From an uncultured Clostridia bacterium (GTDB lineage: Bacteria > Bacillota > Clostridia > Christensenellales > Aristaeellaceae), in contig CAKUOX010000030.1 of the NCBI GenBank assembly GCA_934670175.1, forward strand, positions 1 through 27,141: a stretch of 27,141 bases of DNA, written 5' to 3'. The position numbers and the translations under genes were made by a program. This document shows positions 6,932 through 15,325 of this stretch, piece after piece (the stretch's first letter is position 1; each line of letters begins with the position of its first letter). The notes under the pieces are model-generated. The model searched no databases. It was given only the letters and a program-made list of their open reading frames with translations, and was not told the DNA's origin.

Positions 6932-9424
6932 CTATGCAGTTTCCACGCCGGCGGCCTTTTGCAGCTTCAGCCGCTCAATGGCCTCCTCGCGCATTTTATA
7001 TTTGAGGATCTTTCCGGCGGCGTTCATTGGGAATGCCGATACGAATTCGATGTAGCGCGGTACCTTGTGCCGCGCCATATGGTCGCGGATATAGGCCTTC
7101 ATTTCGTCCACACTCATCTCCTCGCCGTCCTTCAGAATGATGCACGCCAGAATCTCCTCGCCGTAGTTCTCATCCGGTACGCCGATCACCTGCACATCCG
7201 AGACCTTCGGATGGGTGTAGATGAATTCCTCGATCTCCTTGGGATAGATGTTCTCGCCACCGCGAATGATCATATCCTTCAGCCGGCCGGTGATGCGGAA
7301 GTTGCCCTCCGGCGTGCGGCATGCCAGGTCGCCGGTGTGCAGCCAGCCGTCGGCGTCGATGGCGGCGCGCGTGGCCTCGGGCATCTTGTAATAGCCCTTC
7401 ATGATGTTGTAGCCGCGCGCCACGAATTCGCCGATTTCGCCGTCCGGCAGCTCCTGATTCGTGTCCGGATCAATGATGCGGCACTCGATCTCGGGCATCG
7501 CGCGGCCGACGGTGCCCACGCGCACCTCCAGCGGGTCGTCCGTGGAGGACATGGTGCAGCCGGGCGAGGCCTCGGTCTGGCCGTATACGATGGTGATCTC
7601 GGACATGTGCATCTTTTCTACCACGTCGCGCATCTTGGAAATGGGGCAGGGCGAGCCGGCCATGATGCCCGTGCGCATGTGCGAAAAATCGGTCTTTTCA
7701 AAATCCGGATGCTCCAGCAGCGCTACGAACATGGTTGGCACGCCGTGGAAGCAGGTGATCTTCTCCTGGTGGATGCAGGCCAGCGCCGGACGCGGCGAGA
7801 AATACGGCAGCGGATAAATGGACGCGCCGTGCGTCATGGCGGCGGTCATGGCCAGCACCATGCCGAAGCAGTGGAACATGGGCACCTGGATCATCATGCG
7901 GTCAGCGGTAGAGAGATCCATGCGGTCGCCGATGCACTTGCCGTTATTGATCACGTTGTAATGCGTCAGCATTACGCCCTTGGGGAAGCCTGTCGTGCCG
8001 GAAGTGTACTGCATGTTGCACACGTCGTTGGGCGCGACGTTCGCCGCCAGCCGCCATACCTCCTCTACCGCCACGGACGAGCCGCGCTCCAGCGCCTCCT
8101 CCCAGGCGATCGCACCTTTCTGGCGGAAGCCAACGGTGATGATGTTGCGCAAAAAGGGCAGGCGATGACTGTGCAGGGGGCTTCCGGACTTCGTTTCCAG
8201 CAGCTCCGGACAGAGCTCCAGCATGATTTGCTGGTAATCGCTGTCGCGATAGCCCTTTTCCATAATCAGCGTGTGCGTGTCGGACTGGCGCAGCAGGTAT
8301 TCGGCCTCGTGAATCTTGTAGGCGGTGTTCACAGTCACCAGCACCGCGCCGATCTTCGTGGTCGCCCAGAAGGCGATGTACCACTGCGGCAGGTTCGTGG
8401 CCCACATGGCCACATGACTGCCGGGCTTGACGCCCAGTGCGATCAGCGCGCGCGCAAAGTTATCCACGTCCTCGCGGAACTCGGCGTAGCTGCGGGTGTA
8501 GTCGAGGGTGGTAAAGCGTATGGCAGTCTGGTCTGGAAATTCCTCCGCCATGCGATCGAGCACCTTCGGGAAGGTCGCGTCGATCAGCGCGTCCTTCTTC
8601 CAGACGAACTGCCCCGTGTGCGCGCGGTTGAAATAGAGCGTTTTTTTCATGCGCCGCGGGCTCTCGAAGCGGTGCATGTAGTTTACAAAGTGCGGGAAGA
8701 TGACCTGCGGATCCTGCAGATCCTCCATCCATTCCGGCTTCCATTCAATGGAAATAAAGCCGTCGTAATTGACGGAGGAGAGCGCGCGCATCATCTCGGC
8801 TATGGGCAGCGTGCCCTCGCCGACCAGATTGTACGCGCCGCTGTCGTCCGAATCGCGCAGATGCACATGGCGCACATATGCGCCGAGGTTCGTGATCGTC
8901 TGCGCGGCGGTCTCGCCATGGTCGCGGTAGGGGTGGTGCATATCCCACAGCGCCGCCAACTCGTCGCATGCAAAGTGATCCATCACCTGCCGCAGGCGCG
9001 CGGTGTCGGCGTAGATGCCGCTGGTCTTGATCAGCAGCGTCACGCGCTTTTCGCCGGCCGCGGGCAGCAGCCGTGTGAGCGCGCCGCGCACGCGGTCTTC
9101 ATCGTCGTTGAGGGCGACGACGCTCACGCAGGGCACGCGCAGCTCCGCCGCCATGTCGATCAGCGACGCCGCGCCGCGCTCGCCGTCGGGCATGGAAATA
9201 TCTATGGAGCTGTCCAGACAGGGAATGGAGATCCCTGCGTCGCTCAGCGCCCGCAGCGTGGCGCCGGCGGTGTATTTATGGAAGGGGCCGCTGCGGTCAA
9301 ACAGCGCGGCATTGCGCTGCGGATTATAGATCTCAATGCCGCCGAAGCGCATTTCCTGCGCCAGGCAGAGCCATTCCTCCCAGTTCAGGCTTTCCCAGCC
9401 GCGGGTAGAAAAGGAGAGCTTCAT
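6932..9424 (-). CDS. Sugar-isomerase-like TIM barrel fused to an acyl-CoA synthetase
   Basis: An 830-residue two-domain protein. Residues 1 to about 265 form a xylose-isomerase-like/AP-endonuclease-2 TIM barrel (FGGIEIYNP, LWDMHHPYRDHG, HVHLRDSD, ISIEWKP). Several metal-binding positions are kept, but the first acidic ligand appears to be Lys (LLIKTSG, where LLIETHG-type sequence is usual). Residues of about 285-830 are an AMP-forming acyl-CoA synthetase of the FadD/AcsF class, with YTSGTTGFPKGVMLTH, VYGQTEASPG, WLHTGDLACR, GRLKDMIIRGGENIYPKEIE and the catalytic Lys in AAGKILKYKM. It should make an acyl-CoA from a short or branched acid, ATP and CoA. Its ATG overlaps the stop of the upstream gene by 4 bases, so it is the last gene of the operon. 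The barrel's role is unknown. Confidence 0.9.
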   Translation of the reverse strand: MKLSFSTRGWESLNWEEWLCLAQEMRFGGIEIYNPQRNAALFDRSGPFHKYTAGATLRALSDAGISIPCLDSSIDISMPDGERGAASLIDMAAELRVPCVSVVALNDDEDRVRGALTRLLPAAGEKRVTLLIKTSGIYADTARLRQVMDHFACDELAALWDMHHPYRDHGETAAQTITNLGAYVRHVHLRDSDDSGAYNLVGEGTLPIAEMMRALSSVNYDGFISIEWKPEWMEDLQDPQVIFPHFVNYMHRFESPRRMKKTLYFNRAHTGQFVWKKDALIDATFPKVLDRMAEEFPDQTAIRFTTLDYTRSYAEFREDVDNFARALIALGVKPGSHVAMWATNLPQWYIAFWATTKIGAVLVTVNTAYKIHEAEYLLRQSDTHTLIMEKGYRDSDYQQIMLELCPELLETKSGSPLHSHRLPFLRNIITVGFRQKGAIAWEEALERGSSVAVEEVWRLAANVAPNDVCNMQYTSGTTGFPKGVMLTHYNVINNGKCIGDRMDLSTADRMMIQVPMFHCFGMVLAMTAAMTHGASIYPLPYFSPRPALACIHQEKITCFHGVPTMFVALLEHPDFEKTDFSHMRTGIMAGSPCPISKMRDVVEKMHMSEITIVYGQTEASPGCTMSSTDDPLEVRVGTVGRAMPEIECRIIDPDTNQELPDGEIGEFVARGYNIMKGYYKMPEATRAAIDADGWLHTGDLACRTPEGNFRITGRLKDMIIRGGENIYPKEIEEFIYTHPKVSDVQVIGVPDENYGEEILACIILKDGEEMSVDEMKAYIRDHMARHKVPRYIEFVSAFPMNAAGKILKYKMREEAIERLKLQKAAGVETA

Positions 9425-10848
9425 GCTTCCGTCTCCTCATACACGATTTTATTCAGCGCGCTCAGATAGGCGTGGATGCTCGCGCCCACGATGTCCGTGG
9501 AAATGCCGCGTCCGGAATAGAGCTTGCCGCTGCTGCGCAGCCGCACCAGCGTTTCGCCCATGGCCTCGTGCCCCTCGGTAACGGCCTGAATCTGGAAATC
9601 GTCCAGCTCGTAGTGATGGCCGATGATCTGCTCGATCGCCAGAAACGCCGCGTCGATCGGGCCGTCGCCCAGGCAGACGCCCTCGAGCGCCTGTTCGCCG
9701 CGCGTCAGCTTCAGGTGCGCGCTGGCGGAAATAATGTTGCCGCAGTTGATAACGTAATTCGCCAGCGTGTAGGTGGGCGGCACCTGCATGGCGGCGGAGG
9801 CGACGATGATGTCCAGTTCGCGCGCGCTCACGCTGCCCTTCTGGGCGGCGATGCGCTGGAAGGCCTCAAATACCTTCGTGCCGTCCTCATCGGTCAGGTC
9901 GTAGCCGATCTTTTCCACGGCCTTCAGCACGGCCGCTCGGTCGTCATGCACGGAGAGCAGCATTTCGCCTGCGCCGTCCGCGTCCCGCACGCCGCCGTCA
10001 AACGGCGAATTGGCGCTGCGCGCGCCGTGGCACATGCGCTCGATCTGTGCACTGATGCGGTGGATTTCCGCCGTGCGCACGCCGCAGGTCACCTCCAGCG
10101 CGTCGCCGCGGCTGCCCAGGATGCGGGCAAAGGATTCCAGATGCGCGGCATTTGCGGTGCAGGCAGCGGCCTTTACCTCGCGCGCGCCGGCTTGAACCGC
10201 ATTTACGGTGCAGGCGTTCGCCATGGCCAGCTGATCGCTGCAGCGCACACCCAGGCGCACATCTGCGATCTCCGGCACGTTTTCAAAGATCTCCCGCACG
10301 AACGCGCCCATTTCGTCCGGCAGCATTTCGCCGGCGGCGTCCGAAAGCGTGACGATATTCGCACCCGCTGCGATTGCGGCGCGCACGGCGCGATACAGGA
10401 ATTCGCGGTCGCCGCGGCAGGCGTCCTGCGCGATGAATTCCACCTCCGCACCCGTTTCGCGACAGCACGCCAGAATCTCACCGATGGCCTCCAGCAGCTT
10501 TTCAGGCTTTCTGTGCCAGAAATACTCCATCTGCGCCGGACTCATCGGCGCTTCCAGCTGAAGGCGGGGATGGCGCGCGTCCCTGAGCGCCGCCCAGGCG
10601 ACGGCCACGCTCGCGGCGTCGCGCCCGACGGGCAGCGCTACCGTGCTGCGGCGCACGGCGGAGGCGATGGATTTTACCAGCAGGCTGTCGATCTTCACGT
10701 TTTCAATGGGCGAAAGCTCGATGGCGGAGACCTCCAGCCGATCCAGCAGCTTCGCCGTTTCAATTTTTTCGCGGAAGCTCAGCGCGCAGCCGTCGGTCGG
10801 GCGCTGCGCCAGCTTCAGCGTGATGTCGCTCAAATAAAGGCTTTGCAT
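9421..10848 (-). CDS. LeuA-like pseudoenzyme with intact leucine-regulatory domain
   Basis: 475 residues with the two-domain layout of 2-isopropylmalate synthase. The N-terminal HMGL-type TIM barrel aligns, but key residues are gone. DTTLRDGEQ is DITLKLAQ, losing the catalytic Arg and metal Asp. The HCHND metal motif is RCSD (VRCSDQLAMAN), losing both His. The later NGIGERAGN loop is absent, and DTxG is DAAG. VEFxxxDAxR (VEFIAQDACRGDREF) is kept. The C-terminal LeuA allosteric domain (about 345-470) is well preserved: LGDGPIDAAFLAIEQI, FQIQAVTEGHEAMGET, RGISTDIVGASIHAYLSALN. I infer no synthase activity; a leucine-sensing or scaffolding role is possible. It follows the aminotransferase by 78 bases, with CGGAGG-type ribosome site upstream, and overlaps the next gene by 4. 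Confidence 0.85.
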   Translation of the reverse strand: MQSLYLSDITLKLAQRPTDGCALSFREKIETAKLLDRLEVSAIELSPIENVKIDSLLVKSIASAVRRSTVALPVGRDAASVAVAWAALRDARHPRLQLEAPMSPAQMEYFWHRKPEKLLEAIGEILACCRETGAEVEFIAQDACRGDREFLYRAVRAAIAAGANIVTLSDAAGEMLPDEMGAFVREIFENVPEIADVRLGVRCSDQLAMANACTVNAVQAGAREVKAAACTANAAHLESFARILGSRGDALEVTCGVRTAEIHRISAQIERMCHGARSANSPFDGGVRDADGAGEMLLSVHDDRAAVLKAVEKIGYDLTDEDGTKVFEAFQRIAAQKGSVSARELDIIVASAAMQVPPTYTLANYVINCGNIISASAHLKLTRGEQALEGVCLGDGPIDAAFLAIEQIIGHHYELDDFQIQAVTEGHEAMGETLVRLRSSGKLYSGRGISTDIVGASIHAYLSALNKIVYEETEA

Positions 10849-10876
10849 GCGGGGTGTTCCTCCGATAGAAAATATT

Positions 10877-10908
10877 TGCGGGCAGCCGTGATGCGCAGGC
10901 CGCCCGCA
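10877..10908 (-). promoter_or_regulatory. GC-rich hairpin inside the operon
   Basis: The stem TGCGGGC/GCCCGCA is extended by GCC/GGC across a mismatch, with a loop of about 10 bases, in the 78-base gap between the aminotransferase and the LeuA-like gene. On the minus strand it is followed by AAATATTTTC, a poor U-tract. It could be a leaky terminator or a processing barrier that sets lower expression of the last two genes. Confidence 0.5.
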
Positions 10909-10926
10909 GGGAAACGATATTGAAAA

Positions 10927-11997
10927 TCAGTCTACCAGCTGCGTCCAGCCGTATTTATCCTCGATCTTGCCCCACTGAATGCCGGTCAGCTCGTCGTAGA
11001 GCATGTGGGTCACTTCGCCGATCCTGCCGCCATTTACGGTAAATACCTTGTCCTTATAGGCCAGCGTGCCGATGGGAGAAACCACGGCGGCGGTGCCGCA
11101 GCCCCAGGCCTCCTCCAGCTTGCCGCCCTCGAGGGCCTGCGCCAGCTCGTCCACGCACAGCAGGCGTTCGGACACCTTGTAGCCGTGCGCGCGAAGCACC
11201 TCGATGCAGCTCTTGCGGGTGACGCCCGGCAGGATGGAGCCGGTCAGCGCAGGGGTCACGATCTCGCCGTCGATCTTGAACATTACGTTCATTGCGCCGA
11301 CCTCTTCGATATATTTGCGCTCCACGCCGTCCAGCCAGAGCACCTGGCTGTAGCCCTTCTTTTCGGCGCGCTCGCCTGCGCGGGTGCTGGCGGCATAGTT
11401 GCCGCCGCACTTGGCGTAGCCCGTGCCGCCGCGCACGGCGCGCACGTCCGTATCCTCAATCATGATGCCGACCGGATTGATGCCTTCCTTATAATAGCTG
11501 CCGGACGGACTGGCGATGATGGCAAAGCACGCATGCTCCACGGCGTGCACGCCCAGGTTCTCGTCGCAGCCGAAGGTGAAGGGACGCAGATACAGCGAGG
11601 TACCCTCGCTGTGCGGCACCCAGTCGGCCTCCAGCGCTACGAACGCCTTGAGGATCTGCAAAAAATCCTCCTCGGGCAGCTGCGGCAGGCACAGGCGTTC
11701 CGCCGAATCGATCATGCGGCGGGCGTTCTGATCGGGACGAAACAGCTGGATCCTGCCATCCGCGCGCCGATAAGCCTTCAGACCCTCGAAAACCTCCGCA
11801 CCGTAGTGCAGGCAGGTGGCGGCGGGATGCATGGAAAAATTGGCGAAGGGGACGATGCGCGCGTCGTGCCAGCCCTCGTCTGCCGACCAGTCGATCATCG
11901 CCATGTGGTCGGTAAAGATATGGCCGAAGCCCAGCTGGCTTTCATCTGCGGGCTTCGCCTTGGGCGCTGCTGTCTTTTCGATCCTGATATTCAACAT
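10927..11997 (-). CDS. ilvE: Branched-chain amino acid aminotransferase
   Basis: A 356-residue PLP fold-type IV aminotransferase that interconverts Leu, Ile and Val with their 2-oxo acids, using glutamate/2-oxoglutarate. Visible landmarks are HYGAEVFEGLKAYR, RIQLFRPDQNARRM, the Schiff-base Lys in GYAKCGGNYAAS, and the C-terminal GCGTAAVVSPIG. The length matches the group II BCAT family (about 340-365). It lies in the operon after the 2-oxoacid oxidoreductase genes (43-base gap). This fits either feeding 2-oxo acids into the oxidoreductase or aminating the 2-oxo acids it makes. The ATG is 11 bases after an AAAGGG ribosome site. Confidence 0.93.
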   Translation of the reverse strand: MLNIRIEKTAAPKAKPADESQLGFGHIFTDHMAMIDWSADEGWHDARIVPFANFSMHPAATCLHYGAEVFEGLKAYRRADGRIQLFRPDQNARRMIDSAERLCLPQLPEEDFLQILKAFVALEADWVPHSEGTSLYLRPFTFGCDENLGVHAVEHACFAIIASPSGSYYKEGINPVGIMIEDTDVRAVRGGTGYAKCGGNYAASTRAGERAEKKGYSQVLWLDGVERKYIEEVGAMNVMFKIDGEIVTPALTGSILPGVTRKSCIEVLRAHGYKVSERLLCVDELAQALEGGKLEEAWGCGTAAVVSPIGTLAYKDKVFTVNGGRIGEVTHMLYDELTGIQWGKIEDKYGWTQLVD

Positions 11998-12040
11998 GCA
12001 ATTTCATCCCTTTCAACAGATCTCGGGGTATTTCGTTTGT

Positions 12041-12574
12041 TTATTCCGCGTAGTCGCGCCCGAGCTCGAGCGCCTTCAGGTTTACGTCGTACATTTCCGG
12101 ATGCTTTACCGATACGACCTTCTTCAGCGCGGCTTCCACGCCGTCGCCGAATTCGCCGAGCTCCTTGAGAATCTTGCCGGTCAGAATCATATTGGCCAGC
12201 GTGGTGAGTCCGCTTTCGGCAGCGATGCCCGTGGCGGGCACATAGAAGGTCTTGACATCGTCGCGCAGTACCTTGCGCTCGACCAGCGTGGAATCCACGA
12301 AGATCATGCCGCCGGGCTGCACGGCGTTTTCATATTTGTCCAGCGAGGGCAGATTCATCACCATCAGTACGTCGGGATGGTCGACGATCGGCGAGCCCAC
12401 CGGTTCGTCGCTCACGATCACGGAGCAGTTCGCCGTGCCGCCGCGCATTTCAGGGCCATAGCTGGGCAGCCAGGAAACCTCCTTGCCCTCCAGCATGCCC
12501 TTGTTTACCAGGAACTTGCCGGCGAACAGCACGCCCTGCCCGCCAAATCCGGCAATCAGAAAGGAATGTGTCAT
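12041..12574 (-). CDS. 2-oxoacid:ferredoxin oxidoreductase, gamma subunit
   Basis: A 177-residue catalytic gamma domain of the pyruvate/2-ketoisovalerate ferredoxin oxidoreductase family. It has the N-terminal GFGGQGVLFAGKFL motif, the PSYGPEMRGGTANCSVIVSD segment and DVLMVMNLPSL. It completes the heterotetramer with the preceding alpha, beta and ferredoxin-like subunits. The enzyme converts a 2-oxo acid, CoA and oxidised ferredoxin to acyl-CoA, CO2 and reduced ferredoxin, reversibly. The start overlaps the beta-subunit stop by 4 bases, so translation is coupled. Subfamily (VOR, KOR or IOR) cannot be fixed from this subunit alone. Confidence 0.93.
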   Translation of the reverse strand: MTHSFLIAGFGGQGVLFAGKFLVNKGMLEGKEVSWLPSYGPEMRGGTANCSVIVSDEPVGSPIVDHPDVLMVMNLPSLDKYENAVQPGGMIFVDSTLVERKVLRDDVKTFYVPATGIAAESGLTTLANMILTGKILKELGEFGDGVEAALKKVVSVKHPEMYDVNLKALELGRDYAE

Positions 12575-13329
12575 TTCGCCGCCTCCTTTTGCGCGCTCCT
12601 GTCCTTATACACGCCCAGCGGATAATAGGGAATCATCTTTTCTTCTACCCATTCCAGCGCCTTTACCGGCGTCATGCCCCAGTTGGTCGGGCAGGATGAA
12701 ATCACCTCAACCAGCGAGAAGCCCTTGCCGTCGATCTGGTTCTGGAAGGCTTTCTTGATGGCCTTCTTCGCGGCGCGCACGTTTTTGACGTTGTTCACCG
12801 CCACGCGCTCCAGATATTCGGGGCCGTCCAGCTGCGAGAGCATTTCGCAGATCTTCACCGGATAGCCGCAGAGATTCACATCGCGGCCGTAGGGTGAGGT
12901 CTGCGTGACCTGGCCGGGCAGCGAGGTCGGTGCCATCTGACCGCCGGTCATGCCGTAAATGGCGTTGTTGATGAAGATCACGGTGATATTTTCGTTGCGC
13001 GCAGCGGCATGCACCGTTTCCGCCGTACCGATGGAGGCCAGGTCGCCGTCGCCCTGATAGGCGAATACGATGTGGTTTTCCGGATCGGCGCGCTTGACGC
13101 CCGTAGCCACGGCGGGCGCGCGTCCGTGCGCGGCCTCTACCATATCGCAGGCGAAGTAATTATAGCACAGCACGGAGCAGCCGACCGGCGCGATGCCGAT
13201 GGTCTTGCCCTCGATGCCCAGCTCGTCGATGGCCTCCGCCACCAGGCGGTGCACGATGCCGTGGGTACAGCCGGGACAGTAGTGCAGCGGCGCATCCGTC
13301 AGCGCGTGGGGCTTCTTAAATACGATCAT
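12571..13329 (-). CDS. 2-oxoacid:ferredoxin oxidoreductase, beta (TPP-binding) subunit
   Basis: 252 residues with the thiamine-diphosphate-binding beta subunit signature: YCPGCTHGIVHRLVAEA at the N-terminus, then GDGDLASIGTAETVHAA as the Mg/TPP motif and NNAIYGMTGGQMAPTS. It forms the active site with the alpha subunit. The substrate is probably branched-chain 2-oxo acids, given the aminotransferase and LeuA-like genes in the operon, but 2-oxoglutarate-type enzymes look similar. It overlaps both neighbours by 4 bases (ATGA junctions). Confidence 0.93.
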   Translation of the reverse strand: MIVFKKPHALTDAPLHYCPGCTHGIVHRLVAEAIDELGIEGKTIGIAPVGCSVLCYNYFACDMVEAAHGRAPAVATGVKRADPENHIVFAYQGDGDLASIGTAETVHAAARNENITVIFINNAIYGMTGGQMAPTSLPGQVTQTSPYGRDVNLCGYPVKICEMLSQLDGPEYLERVAVNNVKNVRAAKKAIKKAFQNQIDGKGFSLVEVISSCPTNWGMTPVKALEWVEEKMIPYYPLGVYKDRSAQKEAAK

Positions 13330-14396
13330 TTTTCTGCGCCTCCTTTTCCGGCAGCCTCCATAATTTTGGCGTACACCTCTTCAGGCGAGGGGATTACGCC
13401 GCCGGCGCGATTGCACAGCGCCACGGGACGGCGGCAATCCATGGACAGACGCACGTCCTCAATCATCTGACCCATGCTCAGCTCCACGGAGATGAAGCTC
13501 GTGCAGTGCTCTGCGGCCTTCTGAATGGCCTTTGCGGGGAACGGCCAGAGCGTGATCGGGCGGATCAGGCCGACCTTCACGCCGGCCTTGCGCGCGCTGA
13601 CGATGGCGTTTTTTGCCACGCGCGCGGCGATGCCGAAGGCCACGACGCAGATCTCGGCGTCGTCCATCAGGTATTCCTCAGCCATGGCTTCGTTTTCTTC
13701 GATCTGGTGGTAGCGCGCGTAGCGATCCACGTTCATCTGCTCCAGCTCGTAGGGATCCAGCGACAGCGAGTTGATGACGTTGTGCTTGCGCTGCAGCTTC
13801 GTGCCGGTGGTCGCCCAGGATTTGTCATACTGGTGCAGCTCGGGCTTGTGGAATTCCACGGGCTCCATCATCTGTCCCATCGTACCGTCGGCCAGTATCA
13901 TCGCCGTCATGCGGTATTTGTCCGCCAGATCAAAGCCGCGGGCGGTCAGATCCGCCATTTCCTGCACGCTGGCGGGCGCCAGCACGATCATGCGGAAATC
14001 GCCGTGGCCCGCGCCGCGCGTCGCCTGGAAATAGTCCGACTGACTGGGCTGAATGCCGCCCAGGCCGGGACCGCCGCGCTGCACGTTTACCACCAGCGCC
14101 GGCAGATCCGCGCCTGCCAGGTAGGACAGTCCCTCGCTCTTGAGCGAGATTCCCGGGCTGGAGGAGGAGGTCATGACCCGATGTCCCGTGGAGGACACGC
14201 CGTACACCATGTTGATGGCGGCAATTTCGCTTTCCGCCTGCAGGAACACGCCGCCGATTTTCGGCATGCGCTTGGCCATATACGCCGCCACCTCGGTCTG
14301 CGGCGTGATGGGATAGCCGAAATAATGGCGGCATCCGGCCTGAATCGCGGCTTCCGCGATGGCCTCGTTGCCCTTCATCAATACCTTTTCAGCCAT
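13326..14396 (-). CDS. vorB: 2-oxoacid:ferredoxin oxidoreductase, alpha subunit (VorB type)
   Basis: 356 residues, alpha subunit carrying the pyrimidine-binding and transketolase C-terminal-like domains. Landmarks are MKGNEAIAEAAIQAGCRHYF, GYPITPQTEVAAYMA, RVMTSSSSPGISLKSEG, VNVQRGGPGLGGIQPSQSDY and LIRPITLWPFPAKAIQ. The size and the separate small ferredoxin subunit upstream match enzymes annotated as 3-methyl-2-oxobutanoate dehydrogenase subunit VorB. The 2-oxoglutarate enzyme KorA is the main alternative; context favours branched-chain substrates. The start follows the ferredoxin stop by 14 bases. Confidence 0.88.
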   Translation of the reverse strand: MAEKVLMKGNEAIAEAAIQAGCRHYFGYPITPQTEVAAYMAKRMPKIGGVFLQAESEIAAINMVYGVSSTGHRVMTSSSSPGISLKSEGLSYLAGADLPALVVNVQRGGPGLGGIQPSQSDYFQATRGAGHGDFRMIVLAPASVQEMADLTARGFDLADKYRMTAMILADGTMGQMMEPVEFHKPELHQYDKSWATTGTKLQRKHNVINSLSLDPYELEQMNVDRYARYHQIEENEAMAEEYLMDDAEICVVAFGIAARVAKNAIVSARKAGVKVGLIRPITLWPFPAKAIQKAAEHCTSFISVELSMGQMIEDVRLSMDCRRPVALCNRAGGVIPSPEEVYAKIMEAAGKGGAEK

Positions 14397-14410
14397 GATT
14401 CTTCTTCAAC

Positions 14411-14626
14411 CTACCTTTCCACTTCAATGATGCAGTCCGGACACATGATGGCGCAGGACGCGCAGCCCACGCATTCCTCCGGACGCTCGATCTCCGCCGG
14501 ATGATGTCCCTTTTTGTTGATCTTGTCGCGGCTGATGGCCAGCAGCCCCTTGGGGCAGGCCGCCACGCACAGGCCGCAGCCCTTGCACAGGTCGGTCTTG
14601 AAACTGAGCTTTGCCATATCGTTCAA
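14411..14626 (-). CDS. 2-oxoacid:ferredoxin oxidoreductase, delta (2x[4Fe-4S]) subunit
   Basis: A 71-residue bacterial-type ferredoxin with two complete cluster motifs, CKGCGLCVAACPKG and CVGCASCAIMCPDC. It carries electrons between the TPP site and free ferredoxin. It comes before the alpha subunit in the operon, as in many clostridial VOR/KOR loci, and follows the P-loop ATPase gene by 24 bases with a GAGGGAG-type ribosome site. Confidence 0.93.
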   Translation of the reverse strand: MNDMAKLSFKTDLCKGCGLCVAACPKGLLAISRDKINKKGHHPAEIERPEECVGCASCAIMCPDCIIEVER

Positions 14627-14650
14627 CTCCCTCTCAATTGGTCTCTGCTT

Positions 14651-15313
14651 CTATTGTATTTTCGCCTGCAATTCAAGCGGGAACAGATTGTCGATCCTGC
14701 CCTCGAGCGCGGGCAGCAGGTCGGCGCGCACGGTGGTCATTTTCAGCGGCAGTCCCGTCGCCTGGCAGACACTGGCGGCATAGTCCTGCGAGGAAAGCAC
14801 GGTCTCGGCGGTGGTCTCGCTGCCGAGGTTGGAATTGTTCACCACGGCGGTAAAGCGCATGCGCGCCGCCGCTTCGATCTCCTGCATGACCTCCAGCGTG
14901 GATGCGGCGTCCCGCGTCAGCGGCCGGAAGCGGTTGATGACCAGCAGCATCTCGTAGTCGTTCTCCTCCAGAATCGCATCGCGCCAGCGCCCCAGCGCCA
15001 GCGCCCCGCGGTCGTCGCCGCCCACGTCGATCACGGCAGTCATGCCGCGATCGTCCGTGATGGCATATACATCCTGCGGCAGCGCGGGCAGATCCACATT
15101 GCTGCTGGCGAAGGCCGAGGAGATCAGCCGGACGCCCGCCGCCTCCAGATCTGCCGCCGAATCGCGGCTGCGGAAATAGGGATTCACGATGTCAATATCT
15201 GCCAGCGTCACACGCCCCCTGAATTTTTTCAGGTAAAGCGAAAGATTGACGGCGATGTTCGTCTTGCCGCTGCCGTAGTGGCCAGAAAGCAATATCACGC
15301 GCTTGAAATCCAT
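14651..15313 (-). CDS. ParA/CobQ-like P-loop ATPase heading the oxidoreductase operon
   Basis: A 220-residue SIMIBI-class nucleotide-binding protein. Walker A is GHYGSGKTNIAVNL near residue 11, followed by LADIDIVNPYFRSR (switch-type region) and AVIDVGGDDRGALALG (Walker B region). LLVINRFRPLTRD may provide the base-recognition position. Families of this class move or load metal cofactors (CobB/CooC/Mrp-like) or place proteins. It is the first gene after the promoter and leader at 15326-15450. Its position directly before the ferredoxin subunit suggests a maturation or activation role for the oxidoreductase; that is inference. AAGGAGG lies 9 bases before the ATG. Confidence 0.75.
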   Translation of the reverse strand: MDFKRVILLSGHYGSGKTNIAVNLSLYLKKFRGRVTLADIDIVNPYFRSRDSAADLEAAGVRLISSAFASSNVDLPALPQDVYAITDDRGMTAVIDVGGDDRGALALGRWRDAILEENDYEMLLVINRFRPLTRDAASTLEVMQEIEAAARMRFTAVVNNSNLGSETTAETVLSSQDYAASVCQATGLPLKMTTVRADLLPALEGRIDNLFPLELQAKIQ

Positions 15314-15325
15314 TGTTCAGCCTCC

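Noticed and set aside
6698..9469. Plus-strand open frame of 923 codons
   Set aside because: Antisense to the TIM-barrel/synthetase gene; His/Arg/Val-rich with no motif.
9472..10923. Plus-strand open frame of 483 codons
   Set aside because: Antisense to the LeuA-like gene, which matches family motifs along its length.
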